From Alkalihalobacillus trypoxylicola (GTDB taxonomy: Bacteria; Bacillota; Bacilli; Bacillales; Bacillaceae_D), in the NCBI RefSeq assembly GCF_001590785.1, contig NZ_LTAO01000038.1:106484-170483 (forward strand): a stretch of 64,000 bases of DNA, given 5' to 3'. Both the position numbers and the translations under genes were made by a program. Positions 25,597 to 34,275 of this stretch are shown in pieces. The notes under the pieces were generated by a model. It had not been told where the DNA came from and ran no database searches. It saw only the letters and a program-made list of their open reading frames with translations. Numbering within the stretch: position 1 is the stretch's first letter; each line of letters begins with the position of its first letter.

Positions 25597-27714
25597 ATGT
25601 CTATTACGAAAAAGCTCAAGAAAGCAAAACTGATTGATTTTAAAAAAATATTACTTACCTTCCATCAGGATAAGATTTCATTCAATAGCGTTCGTTTAAC
25701 AAATGGAGCTCGAAAGAAATTTGTGATCAATATTCAAAATGCTGCTTCTAATGAACTGTTGCTTGAGTTAGAGGAAGAATATCTTTTGGGAGATGATTAT
25801 TATGTTTCCGTTGATGAAGAGCAGGTAGTGGTCGATATAGATAGAGATTTAGTAAGAAGTGCCAGGTTTGACGAGCTTTATTATTATTCAGGTGACGATT
25901 TGGGCATTGATTATTCTAATCAGCTCACCAAGGTAGCGATTTGGTCACCATTAGCTACAAAGGGTAGAATTTTGCTTTCTGAAAGGTGGAATCTAGAGCC
26001 AACTTCAATAATCCCCTTAATTAGAACGGAAAGAGGTGTATGGAGGCAAAGGTTAGAAGGAGATTATGATAAGGTTTTTTACCAATTTGAATTTTTTATC
26101 CATTCAAAATGGGTAAAGGTAAATGATCCTTATGCGAAGTTAATGACCGTTAATGGTAAAAAGGGTATGATTGGAAACCCTGCAAAAGTGAATCCGAAAA
26201 CATGGCCAGTAGCTTGCCAACCTTCATCTATGAATGAGGTCATCATTTATGAATTGCACATACGAGATTTTACAATTGGACGAAATAACGGGATTAAGGC
26301 AAAAGGTCAATATTTAGGTTTTAGTGAAAAAGGAACCCATTCAGTAAATGGCTATGTTACTGGTATTGATTATTTGAAAAAATTACAAGTAAGCCATATA
26401 GAGATATTACCTCTTCATGATTTTGGTAGTGTTGACGAAACGAATTGGAAAGAGCAATACAATTGGGGATATGATCCGATTTATTTTTTTGCTCTAGAAG
26501 GGAGCTATAGTAGTAATCCTTATGATAGCTATCAACGAGTAAAAGAACTGAAGGAGATGATTGCCCAATTACACGAACAGAATATGAAGGTTATTCTAGA
26601 TGTCGTTTTTAATCACGTTTACATTCGCGAGCAATCGGATCTAGAAAAAATAGTGCCTGGCTATTATTTCAGAGCTCATTCTAACGGACAAATAAGTAAT
26701 GGAACAGGGGTAGGAAATGATTTAGCAACAGAACGATTAATGGTTAGAAAATTAGTAATTGATTGTGTCAAGTACTGGCTAAAAGAGTTTGATGTAGATG
26801 GCTTTCGTTTTGACCTTATGGGAATTATTGATTTAGACACCATGCATCAAGTTGTTGCAACCTGTCAGGAAATAAAAAAGGATGTCGTTTTATTAGGAGA
26901 AGGCTGGGACTTACCAACTGCTTATCCAACGAGTAAGAGAACGACCTTGCATTCTGCCAAAATAATAACATCTATTGGTTTTTTTGATGATCAATTTCGA
27001 GATTTAATAAAAGGAAGCACCTTTCAATTTAAAGAGCAGGGCTTTGTTCATGGAATTAATATAGAAATGGAGAAATTAAAGGATGGAATTAGTGGAAGCC
27101 CGTCTTTATTTTCTCAACCTTCTCAGGCTATTCATTATATTGAAGCGCACGATAACCATACACTATGGGATAAGTTAACTTTAAGTACTCCATCAAATGA
27201 TGATATTAGATACAAGCAGCATCGTTTAGCTACAGCTATAATTTTATTAGCACAGGGTATCCCATTTCTACATGGAGGACAGGAATTTTTTCGAACTAAA
27301 TATGGAGATGCCAATTCATATAATTCAGGAGATTTAGTCAATCAATTTGATTGGGAAAGAAGAGAAACCTATCAAGATAATGTTGATTTTATAAGTGGGA
27401 TTATTTCGATCAGAAAGCATCATCAAGCCTTTCACCTATCTTCCTATCAGTTGATTACAAAACATTTAAGATGGCTGGAATGTGGAAATGGTTGTGTTGC
27501 CTATATATTAGAAGGAGTCCATGAATTTGGGCCGTGGAATGATATTATGGTTATTCATAACGCAAAGGATAAGGTGGAGAAGTTAGCGATTAATTTTGGA
27601 AATTGGCAGGTTCTCGTTGACGAGTTAACTGCATCTCTGATACCATTATATACATTAAAAGAAGAAGAGATCATTGTACAGCCTATCTCTACAATGGTCT
27701 GTATCCGAGCATAA
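25597..27714 (+). CDS. amyX: type I pullulanase
   Basis: Hydrolyses alpha-1,6 branch points of pullulan, glycogen or limit dextrins. 705 residues without a signal peptide, so intracellular as in B. subtilis AmyX. An N-terminal beta domain and CBM48-like module (about 90-190, VAIWSPLATKGRILLSE) precede the GH13 barrel. The pullulanase signature YNWGYDPIYFFALEGSYSS is near 288-306. Catalytic residues: Asp406 in DGFRFDLMG (nucleophile), Glu435 in LLGEGWDLP (acid/base) and Asp519 in EAHDNHTLWD. aaggagg lies before the ATG. It stands next to ytmP, as in B. subtilis. Only a weak hairpin (gcagagc / gctctgc, 27725-27748) follows it. Confidence 0.93.
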   Translation: MSITKKLKKAKLIDFKKILLTFHQDKISFNSVRLTNGARKKFVINIQNAASNELLLELEEEYLLGDDYYVSVDEEQVVVDIDRDLVRSARFDELYYYSGDDLGIDYSNQLTKVAIWSPLATKGRILLSERWNLEPTSIIPLIRTERGVWRQRLEGDYDKVFYQFEFFIHSKWVKVNDPYAKLMTVNGKKGMIGNPAKVNPKTWPVACQPSSMNEVIIYELHIRDFTIGRNNGIKAKGQYLGFSEKGTHSVNGYVTGIDYLKKLQVSHIEILPLHDFGSVDETNWKEQYNWGYDPIYFFALEGSYSSNPYDSYQRVKELKEMIAQLHEQNMKVILDVVFNHVYIREQSDLEKIVPGYYFRAHSNGQISNGTGVGNDLATERLMVRKLVIDCVKYWLKEFDVDGFRFDLMGIIDLDTMHQVVATCQEIKKDVVLLGEGWDLPTAYPTSKRTTLHSAKIITSIGFFDDQFRDLIKGSTFQFKEQGFVHGINIEMEKLKDGISGSPSLFSQPSQAIHYIEAHDNHTLWDKLTLSTPSNDDIRYKQHRLATAIILLAQGIPFLHGGQEFFRTKYGDANSYNSGDLVNQFDWERRETYQDNVDFISGIISIRKHHQAFHLSSYQLITKHLRWLECGNGCVAYILEGVHEFGPWNDIMVIHNAKDKVEKLAINFGNWQVLVDELTASLIPLYTLKEEEIIVQPISTMVCIRA

Positions 27715-27866
27715 GGAAATTTGGGCAGAGCATAAGCTATAGCTCTGCTCCGTTGTGTCTATTACGTAGAAATTCTCTATTTTAGAATATATTTCTAAAA
27801 TGACGATATATAAGATATGGTAAAATAGAGTGAGTCAGAAAGAAGATGAAAATGAGGGTGAATTGG

Positions 27867-28649
27867 TTGGAAATGTTCTTAGGTGACGGCTGGAAAGTAA
27901 AACCGGCTGGTGGGATAACTGGAGAAGCGTATATAGCCCAGCAAGGTGACCAAAAGGTTTTTTTGAAGCGCAATTCATCGCCTTTTTTAGCGGTTCTTTC
28001 TGCTGAAGGAATCGTACCAAAGCTTCTTTGGACTAAACGCTTAGAAAACGGGGATGTTGTTACAGCACAGCGCTGGGTAGAAGGAAGAGAATTGAAGTCA
28101 AAAGAAATGAATCAAATTAGAGTTGCTAAATTGATGTCAAAAATTCATGGATCCTATGAATTATTAGATATGTTTAAACGAATTGGAAATGAACCTCTTA
28201 CTCCTAAAGTGATTCTTGAGAATTTACGACTTCAGCTTCAATTGTTTAATATTGATGATGACCCTATAAAAAAAGGGATGGACTTTCTAGATGAAAGACT
28301 AGATGATATTAAATCAGACCATTATGCAGTATGTCATGCTGATATTAATCATAACAATTGGATTTTAACAGAGGAAGAACAATTATTCTTAATTGATTGG
28401 GACGGAGCCATTGTTGCTGATCCAGCCTTAGATTTAGGCTTAATTCTATATTCATACATAGAAAAAGAAAATTGGTCCAGTTGGTTAGAGCAATATGGTC
28501 TTGAACTTGGTGATTCCTTACAGGAACGAATGCATTGGTACGTGGTATCACAAACGATAGCGTCCGTTATTTGGCATGTAGGACGTAAAGAATTTACACA
28601 AGCAAATCAGTTAAAAAATGATTTATTAGATTTGGTTTATCATTTTTAA
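27867..28649 (+). CDS. ytmP: aminoglycoside-phosphotransferase-fold kinase (YtmP)
   Basis: APH/choline-kinase-fold protein of 260 residues; orthologue of B. subtilis YtmP, substrate unknown. The kinase core is intact: KVFLKRNSSP supplies the ATP-binding lysine near residue 32; CHADINHNNWIL (about 158-169) is the catalytic HxDxxxxN loop; and LIDWDGAIVADPALDLG (about 179-195) carries the metal-binding Asp. I prefer TTG 27867, which follows GAGGGTGA, over ATG 27846, which has only a weak purine stretch upstream and adds seven residues. It lies 150 bp after amyX, a conserved pairing that hints at sugar or metabolite phosphorylation. Confidence 0.85.
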   Translation: MEMFLGDGWKVKPAGGITGEAYIAQQGDQKVFLKRNSSPFLAVLSAEGIVPKLLWTKRLENGDVVTAQRWVEGRELKSKEMNQIRVAKLMSKIHGSYELLDMFKRIGNEPLTPKVILENLRLQLQLFNIDDDPIKKGMDFLDERLDDIKSDHYAVCHADINHNNWILTEEEQLFLIDWDGAIVADPALDLGLILYSYIEKENWSSWLEQYGLELGDSLQERMHWYVVSQTIASVIWHVGRKEFTQANQLKNDLLDLVYHF

Positions 28650-28693
28650 AATTGAAATGAGTATTATTGAATGCAATCATCAAGAACGAACCA

Positions 28694-28731
28694 TAAACCC
28701 TCCTTACTGTGAAAAAGGAGGGTTTTTTTGA
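28694..28731 (+). terminator. terminator of ytmP, inside a repeated element
   Basis: aaaccctcctt at 28695-28705 pairs with aaggagggttt at 28715-28725, followed by seven T in total. The same hairpin and flank serve the carbonic anhydrase gene at 2108-2142. Confidence 0.85.
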
Positions 28732-28817
28732 ACCATAAGATTTCCTATGAAAGACGTACGCAGCGAACAACCAGGCACCCAACATGTGAGCGAATAATCT
28801 TTCATGAGTATGGTTCC
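28695..28817 (-). repeat. terminator-bearing repeat, second copy
   Basis: About 120 bp that match the inverse of 2012-2142. After the hairpin both share ttttttgaac, a gattycctatg-type block, tacg.a.gc.agcgaaca, and a tcttty.tgag block near the far end. The first copy lies within the 218-bp element at 2011-2228. No coding frame. Confidence 0.75.
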
Positions 28818-28848
28818 ATTCCCTTTTTTTATTCTCAATGTATATGAG

Positions 28849-29107
28849 TCAATTTCATCATTGCTTTATAAACGAATAAAACCGAACGTTTCTTATATAA
28901 TATGTTTTAAACGTTTTTAATTTACTTCTTGATTGAAACGGTAGGTAGTGACTCCCAAAGGAAAAGCGCAGTCTGAAGATCCACTCTGACGAAGCTCTGC
29001 GTAGTCAGAGTTAGCAGAAGACAAGCCCTTGGGAAAGCATCTACCTAAAGTGAAAATCAAAAACCAAATCGTTCGGTTTTCATTATAAGATATGTATGAT
29101 GAAATTG
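28849..29107 (+). repeat. MITE-like fold-back repeat, copy D
   Basis: Complete copy. Left end tcaatttcatcattgcttta and right end, inverted, tcaatttcatcatacatatc agree; accgaacgtt / accgaacgat follow. Inner pair gtaggtagtgactcccaaag and cttgggaaagcatctaccta, tip actctgacgaag...gtcagagt. It fills the gap between ytmP and the convergent ytzH. Confidence 0.88.
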
Positions 29108-29183
29108 ATTCAAATATTATAAATAGTAATCAACAGCTTGAAAAACGTGTAGAATACTGTCATTTCCGGGGAAATATTTGTTA

Positions 29184-29444
29184 TTAAGAGAATGATTCTT
29201 CTTCAATGAATTCGATCCAGCTCTGTATTTGTTGATTAGTAAAGGATTCTGTTTGATTGAATTGTTGTTCATACATATCTTGAAGGAGTAGCTTTGCGTG
29301 CTCATTTAAAAGAGGTTCATTACTTAATGTCGATAATAATCGTTCTAATTGTTGTTTTTCATCGTTGGTTAAAAACTGTTCCTCTAATTGGTGGTGTAAC
29401 AAATCCATTAGTAGACCCATTTTATGTTGTATCGTTAAAGACAT
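29184..29444 (-). CDS. ytzH: YtzH-like protein
   Basis: An 86-residue protein of the YtzH-like family, which is confined to Bacillaceae and has no known function. It is helical and acidic and begins MSLTIQHKMGLLMDLLHHQLEE, with a C-terminal QIQSWIEFIEEE. The gene lies between ytmP and trmB on the opposite strand, exactly the B. subtilis arrangement (ytmP-ytzH-trmB), which is the main support. AAGGAG occurs about ten bases upstream of the ATG on the minus strand. No membrane segment or known motif is visible. Confidence 0.82.
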   Translation of the reverse strand: MSLTIQHKMGLLMDLLHHQLEEQFLTNDEKQQLERLLSTLSNEPLLNEHAKLLLQDMYEQQFNQTESFTNQQIQSWIEFIEEESFS

Positions 29445-29590
29445 CTAAAAACTCCTTTAACTATGTTTTTTTTTAGATTGTCCTTATTCTAATTTTAGTA
29501 TGCGCACAAGATTTAATTGAAACAATCTATACAAATAGATATTTAAAAGCTATAATACATGTTTGAATGATAAAAAATGAGGTGATGATG

Positions 29591-30256
29591 ATGCGTTTGC
29601 GTCATAAACCGTGGGCGAGAGAAGAAATGGAGCGTAATTCTCATATCGTTATAAGTGAGCCGGAAAATTGGTTAGGAAAGTGGCAACAATTATTCGGGAA
29701 TGACCATCCAATTTTTGTAGAGGTTGGAACAGGTAAAGGTCAATTTTTAACGGGCATGGGCAAGGTGCACCCTAATATTAATTTCATCGGTATAGAAAAA
29801 TATGAAAGTGTATTAGTAACGGCTATGGAAAGAGTGAGAGAAGCTGAAATTGAAAATGTCAAATTTATAAATGGTGATGTAGAGGATTTACTTAGCTTTT
29901 TTGAAGAAAATGAACTATCTCGCTTGTTTATCAATTTTACAGATCCTTGGCCAAAAAATCGTCATGAGAAAAGAAGATTAACCTTCCATGATTTCTTAGA
30001 AAGATATGAGAAGGTATTAAAAAGTGATGGAGAAATACATTTCAAAACGGATAATCAAGGATTGTTTGAATATTCGTTACACAGCTTTTCTAAATACGGT
30101 ATGACATTAAATCAAATTAGTCTTGATCTCCACAATAGTGACATAGAAGGAAATATTATGACTGAGTATGAAGAAAAATTTAAAGCTAAAAATATGAGAA
30201 TTTACCGTTGTGAGGCGGTTTTCCAAAACGATAAAAAAGGGACAGACAAGCTATAA
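29591..30256 (+). CDS. trmB: tRNA (guanine-N7)-methyltransferase
   Basis: Methylates G46 of the tRNA variable loop using SAM. 221 residues starting [13 protein letters not shown], the typical Bacillus TrmB N-terminus. SAM motif [13 protein letters not shown] is near 41-53; [10 protein letters not shown] near 66-75 binds the ribose; and [16 protein letters not shown] near 116-131 is the family-specific catalytic and tRNA-binding stretch. I start at ATG 29591, with GAGGTGA upstream; the frame is open from 29567 but that segment contains the ribosome site. The stop codon lies inside the stem-loop of the terminator at 30233-30275. Confidence 0.94.
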   Translation: MRLRHKPWAREEMERNSHIVISEPENWLGKWQQLFGNDHPIFVEVGTGKGQFLTGMGKVHPNINFIGIEKYESVLVTAMERVREAEIENVKFINGDVEDLLSFFEENELSRLFINFTDPWPKNRHEKRRLTFHDFLERYEKVLKSDGEIHFKTDNQGLFEYSLHSFSKYGMTLNQISLDLHNSDIEGNIMTEYEEKFKAKNMRIYRCEAVFQNDKKGTDKL

Positions 30257-30275
30257 GCTTGTTCGTCCCTTTTTC
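30233..30275. terminator. terminator shared by trmB and ytzB, overlapping the trmB stop
   Basis: aaaaagggac(a)gacaagc and gcttgtt(c)gtcccttttt form a long stem flanked by A and T runs, so it can act in both directions between the convergent genes. The last seven trmB codons are part of it. Confidence 0.8.
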
Positions 30276-30277
30276 TA

Positions 30278-30592
30278 TTATTCGTTTGCTTTAGACATTT
30301 CAATAATGGTGCCCGTTTTGCTATCGACTACAAAATCGAACTGTTCTATTCCTTTTTCCGTTTTGGTCGTCAATCCTCCAATATATACTTGATAACTTAA
30401 TTGATTCTGATTAAGAATTTCTGGCTTCATATGTATCCAAGAACCTGTGATTTGATGATGCTTACTTGCTTCTCTTTTTACATTTTTTAAAGCTTTTTCG
30501 GGTGAAACATTTGTGTAGTTTAAAGATTCTTTTAAAGCATAACCAACGACAATACCCAGTCCAAATCCTGCAATAAAACGTTTTATACTCAT
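30278..30592 (-). CDS. ytzB: PepSY-domain protein (YtzB)
   Basis: A 104-residue protein with one N-terminal membrane segment (FIAGFGLGIVVGYAL, 6-20) and a PepSY-like domain after it: SPEKALKNVKREASKHHQITGSWIHMKPE... ending DFVVDSKTGTIIEMSKANE, the last strand pattern being typical of PepSY. The domain probably lies outside the cell, anchored to the membrane. Relatives inhibit or chaperone secreted peptidases; no peptidase gene is adjacent, although ytoP (a cytosolic aminopeptidase) follows. Same length and position as B. subtilis YtzB. aaggaagg precedes the ATG. Confidence 0.83.
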   Translation of the reverse strand: MSIKRFIAGFGLGIVVGYALKESLNYTNVSPEKALKNVKREASKHHQITGSWIHMKPEILNQNQLSYQVYIGGLTTKTEKGIEQFDFVVDSKTGTIIEMSKANE

Positions 30593-30800
30593 AAGAAAAC
30601 CTTCCTTTCATTTTGAACAGTTTCTTAAGACATAATGGTACGATTCCAATAAATATATTGCTTTTGCTTTCTTAATTATACCTAAAAAATAAGCGCCTAA
30701 CAATTATTGAGGATAGGATGAGTGGTAAAAATTGATTTTTTCAGATAAGATAATAACGATTGAACATTTAACAGCATGTATTCTTGAAAGGAGCTAAACA

Positions 30801-31871
30801 ATGAATCAAGAAACGAAACATTTATTTAAAACATTAACAGAATTGCAAGGTGCCCCAGGATTTGAGCATCAAGTGAGACAGTTTGTTAAAGGAGAGCTTT
30901 CGAAATATACTGACGAAGTCGTCCAAGACAAATTAGGAAGTATTTTTGGAGTGAAAAGAGGAGATGAATCTGGTCCAACGGTTATGGTAGCAGGACATAT
31001 GGATGAAGTTGGATTTATGGTGACATCCATTAATGAGAAAGGATTAATTCAGTTCCAAACTTTAGGAGGCTGGTGGAGTCAGGTTCTGCTTGCTCAAAGA
31101 GTTCAAATTATGACCGATTCAGGACCTGTTATTGGAGTAATTGGCTCCGTTCCTCCTCATCTGCTAGAAGAAGCGCAACGCTCAAAGCCAATGCCTATTA
31201 AAAATATGTATATTGATATAGGTGCGGATGATAAAGAAGATGCTGTAAAGATAGGGATTAAACCTGGCCAACAAATTGTACCGATTTGTCCATTTACCCC
31301 AATGGCAAACGACAAAAAGATATTGGCTAAAGCTTGGGATAATCGTTATGGAGTAGGACTTGCCATTGAGCTTTTAAAAGAGCTAAAAGGTGAATCACTT
31401 CCAAACATTTTATATTCTGGAGCTACAGTTCAAGAAGAGGTTGGTTTAAGAGGTGCCCAAACGGCAGCCAATATGATTAAGCCAGATATTTTCTATGCTC
31501 TAGACGCTAGTCCAGCAAATGATGCGACTGGTGGAAAGGATGCTTTTGGTCATTTAGGTAAAGGGGCGTTATTACGTATCTATGATCGTACAATGATTAC
31601 TCATCAAGGTATGAAGGATTTTGTTTTAGACACTGCAGAATCTCATAATATTCCTTATCAATATTTCATTTCTAATGGGGGAACAGATGCGGGTAGAGTT
31701 CATATGAGCGGAGATGGAGTTCCTTCTGCAGTCATTGGAATTTGCTCTCGTTATATTCATACAGCTTCGTCTATCATTCATGTGGATGATTATGCAGCAG
31801 CAAAAGAGCTATTAGTAAAATTAGTGAAGACGACTGACAATACGATGCTTAATTCTATTCTAAAAAGATAA
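30801..31871 (+). CDS. ytoP: M42-family glutamyl aminopeptidase (YtoP)
   Basis: Cytosolic cobalt/zinc aminopeptidase of peptidase family M42, probably a large TET-like oligomer, 356 residues. Metal and catalytic residues are in place: [10 protein letters not shown] (about 64-73) with the first His and Asp; [10 protein letters not shown] (about 177-186) with the bridging Asp; [10 protein letters not shown] (about 210-219) with the base Glu and next metal ligand; ALDASPAND (about 233-241); and a C-terminal ligand in [13 protein letters not shown] (about 315-327). AAAGGAGC precedes the ATG. The DUF84 gene begins 18 bp after its stop, so the two are likely one unit. Confidence 0.93.
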   Translation: MNQETKHLFKTLTELQGAPGFEHQVRQFVKGELSKYTDEVVQDKLGSIFGVKRGDESGPTVMVAGHMDEVGFMVTSINEKGLIQFQTLGGWWSQVLLAQRVQIMTDSGPVIGVIGSVPPHLLEEAQRSKPMPIKNMYIDIGADDKEDAVKIGIKPGQQIVPICPFTPMANDKKILAKAWDNRYGVGLAIELLKELKGESLPNILYSGATVQEEVGLRGAQTAANMIKPDIFYALDASPANDATGGKDAFGHLGKGALLRIYDRTMITHQGMKDFVLDTAESHNIPYQYFISNGGTDAGRVHMSGDGVPSAVIGICSRYIHTASSIIHVDDYAAAKELLVKLVKTTDNTMLNSILKR

Positions 31872-31889
31872 GTAATAGAGGTGCTAACA

Positions 31890-32411
31890 TTGAAGGTGGC
31901 AATAGGAACAAAAAACCCAGCAAAGGTACATGCTATTCAAGAACTATTTATAAAAGATAAGGTCATCATTGAGAGTGTAGAGGTAGAATCAGGAGTAAGT
32001 GCCCAGCCATTTAGTGATGAGGAAACCGCAGAAGGTGCTGTTAATCGAGCAAAAGCAGCGCTTCATCAGACAAAAGCTCAGCTAGCTTTTGGACTTGAAG
32101 GTGGAGTGACAGAGACGGATGGCGGACTTATGTTATGTAATTGGGGAGCATTAGTAACTGAGGATGAGCAGGTTTGGCTAGCAAGTGGTGCAAAAATAGC
32201 TTTACCCTTTGACTTAGCAGAACAGCTTAGAAGAGGCTTAGAGCTAGGTGAAGTGATGGGCGACTATGCAAATGATATAGACGTATCAAAAAAAGAAGGT
32301 GCAATAGGGATTTTAACGGGAGGACGTATTTCTAGAAAGAAAATGTTCTTACATATTGCCGAATTACTTTATGGTCAATATTTGTTTCAGCATTCACAAT
32401 GGAAGCATTAA
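31890..32411 (+). CDS. DUF84/YjjX-type inosine-xanthosine triphosphatase
   Basis: House-cleaning nucleotide hydrolase (DUF84, related to YjjX and the Maf/HAM1-like NTPases) expected to remove ITP or XTP from the pool. The 173-residue protein opens with MKVAIGTKNPAKVHAIQEL, the phosphate-binding N-terminus with the TKNPAK motif, and continues with SAQPFSDEETAEGAVNRA (about 43-60) and FGLEGGV (about 72-78), the family's substrate pocket and acidic motif. TTG 31890 is chosen since AGAGGTG lies six bases before it; the GTG of that site at 31881 would be an alternative. A terminator begins at the stop codon. Confidence 0.85.
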   Translation: MKVAIGTKNPAKVHAIQELFIKDKVIIESVEVESGVSAQPFSDEETAEGAVNRAKAALHQTKAQLAFGLEGGVTETDGGLMLCNWGALVTEDEQVWLASGAKIALPFDLAEQLRRGLELGEVMGDYANDIDVSKKEGAIGILTGGRISRKKMFLHIAELLYGQYLFQHSQWKH

Positions 32412-32450
32412 AAAAGCCGAAAAGGGTTTGTCCCTTTCGGCTTTTTTAGT
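32409..32450 (+). terminator. terminator after the DUF84 gene
   Basis: aaaaaagccgaaa pairs with tttcggctttttt, starting at the gene's stop codon. The A and T runs allow use in both directions. Confidence 0.85.
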
Positions 32451-32516
32451 GATTTGAACATCTCATAATAGGATGAAATCAAGTTGGTATCCCGACCACT
32501 TCATTAACATTTGACT

Positions 32517-32963
32517 TTAATTTTCTTCAAAAACATATGATAATGCCTGCAGAGCTTGTTTGGGTGTTTCGACGACAATCTGCGCTTTGTTGGAAAGTTC
32601 TTTTAAGGCATGATGAAGTGATTCTGGTCGAATTAATATCAAAGGCTTTCCCAGAGAGATAGCAGCAGAAGCATCCATCGCTGTATTCCATTGTTTATAC
32701 TGCTCGCCAAATAAAGCAATGACGACATCTGCTTTATTTAACCATATTTGAGTTCGTAAATTGTTAATGCTAGAAGCAGCTTCATCTTTAAAAATCGCAT
32801 TAGGCTGACTTCCTAAAATTTCCTCACCAATATGATCAGAGCGCTCATGATTTTCCATTGGACCTTTAAATAATAATGGGAGCTCTAATTCTTTTGCTTG
32901 GTTCTTGATTTCTTCTCGCCAATCAGAATGTATCTCACCTGCTAAATAAACCATTAGTTTCAT
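32517..32963 (-). CDS. ytoQ: YtoQ-family protein
   Basis: A 148-residue cytosolic protein of the YtoQ family, found in Bacillaceae and some fungi and related in fold to nucleoside 2-deoxyribosyltransferases (predicted, not tested here). It has an N-terminal strand MKLMVYLAGEIHSDWR, in which YLAGEI is the family hallmark, then KADVVIALFGEQYKQWNTAMDASAAISLGKPLILI (about 79-113), the Rossmann-like region. ATG 32963 lies nine bases from AGGAGG; the GTG three bases earlier is possible. It is convergent with the DUF84 gene. A nucleotide-related function would suit the neighbour, but that is inference. Confidence 0.82.
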   Translation of the reverse strand: MKLMVYLAGEIHSDWREEIKNQAKELELPLLFKGPMENHERSDHIGEEILGSQPNAIFKDEAASSINNLRTQIWLNKADVVIALFGEQYKQWNTAMDASAAISLGKPLILIRPESLHHALKELSNKAQIVVETPKQALQALSYVFEEN

Positions 32964-33229
32964 CACTTAATCCCTCCTCTTATAATCCTTCATTTGAAAT
33001 TATAAAGGAAAAAGAAGAGATAAGCGAATGGAACGAATGGATCTAGAAAAACCTAGTGCTAGAAGGATATGGACACAAACCACTATAAGTAGGACTCTTA
33101 AACAATAAAAGATCGGTTTCATGAACTTTTTCTTCATTTAAAGGAAGAAATCGATTATATTGGAGAGTGATAGAAAAGAGAGAAAACCTGTTAACATCTA
33201 TGGGGACATTAGCAGAAGGGGGATGCGCT

Positions 33230-34261
33230 GTGAGAGGATTTTTAAAGAAAAAGGGAGTTCATCTATCGGCAAAAACTTATTTTATAGAAGCAATGAGTTA
33301 TATGGCACTAGGATTATTTGCTTCTTTAATTATCGGTTTAATTATGAAAACGTTAGGAGAACAATTCAACCATTTCTTTGGAGATTTAAGAATATTTGAA
33401 TTTTTAATAGAGGTTGGAACCTTATCAATGAGCTTAATGGGAGCTGCAATTGGTGTAGCGGTAGCTTATAGCTTAAAGGCACCAAGGCTCGTACTATTTT
33501 CAGCTGTTGTTACTGGAACCGCAGGTGCTGTATTAGGGGGCCCTGCTGGAAGTTTCGTAGCAGCTCTTATTTCAACAGAGGTTGGCAAATTGATTTCAGG
33601 TGAAACGAAGCTAGACATTGTAATGACTCCTTTAATCACGATTATTTCCGGGTTTCTAATGGCGAGTTTTGTCGGACCTTGGATTCAAAAAGGCATGCAG
33701 TATTTAGGACAATTTATTATTTGGGCTACCGAGCAACAGCCTTTTTTAATGAGTATCATTGTGGCAACTCTGATGGGTCTTGTCTTAACAGCACCCATTT
33801 CAAGTGCAGCCTTGGCTATTATGCTTGAACTTGAAGGTTTAGCTGCTGGAGCAGCAACCGTAGGCTGTGCCGCGCAAATGGTCGGCTTTGCGGTAAGTAG
33901 TTATCGAGAGAATCGTTTTTCAGGTCTAATTTCTTTAGGGTTAGGAACTTCTATGCTTCAAATGCCGAATATAATAAAAAACCCTTTTATATGGATTCCT
34001 CCAACAGTTGCTGGAGCCATTATTGCTCCTATAGCTGTTTTAGGTTTTGGACTAATAAGTAATGCTGCTGGAGCCGGAATGGGAACAAGTGGATTGGTCG
34101 GTCCGATTATGGTGTTTTCAGAAATGGGTATGACTTTAGAGGTTTTATTTATGGTGATAGTCGTTTTATTTGTTGCACCTGCACTAATAAGTCTGATACT
34201 ATCAGAATGGCTAAGAAAAATAGGGAAAATTAATAGTAATGATATGAAAATTAATTCATGA
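33230..34261 (+). CDS. PTS_EIIC_2/PfoR-like membrane protein
   Basis: A 343-residue polytopic membrane protein with 9-10 hydrophobic segments and glycine-rich re-entrant-like stretches (FSAVVTGTAGAVLGGPAGSFVAAL; NAAGAGMGTSGLVGPIM). It fits the PTS_EIIC_2 family, whose Clostridium perfringens member PfoR was described as a regulator of perfringolysin expression. No EIIA, EIIB or HPr-type domain lies inside or beside it, so phosphotransfer is not demonstrated and substrate is unknown. I choose GTG 33230 because AGAAGGGGG lies seven bases before it; an upstream in-frame start at 33167 would encode a non-conserved-looking extension. It is 14 bp before ytpP and likely co-transcribed. Confidence 0.75.
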   Translation: MRGFLKKKGVHLSAKTYFIEAMSYMALGLFASLIIGLIMKTLGEQFNHFFGDLRIFEFLIEVGTLSMSLMGAAIGVAVAYSLKAPRLVLFSAVVTGTAGAVLGGPAGSFVAALISTEVGKLISGETKLDIVMTPLITIISGFLMASFVGPWIQKGMQYLGQFIIWATEQQPFLMSIIVATLMGLVLTAPISSAALAIMLELEGLAAGAATVGCAAQMVGFAVSSYRENRFSGLISLGLGTSMLQMPNIIKNPFIWIPPTVAGAIIAPIAVLGFGLISNAAGAGMGTSGLVGPIMVFSEMGMTLEVLFMVIVVLFVAPALISLILSEWLRKIGKINSNDMKINS

Positions 34262-34275
34262 TGGAGGTATTTTAA

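Noticed and set aside
27725..27748. Terminator after amyX
   Set aside because: The gcagagc / gctctgc hairpin is good but no T-run follows, so I do not list it as a terminator.
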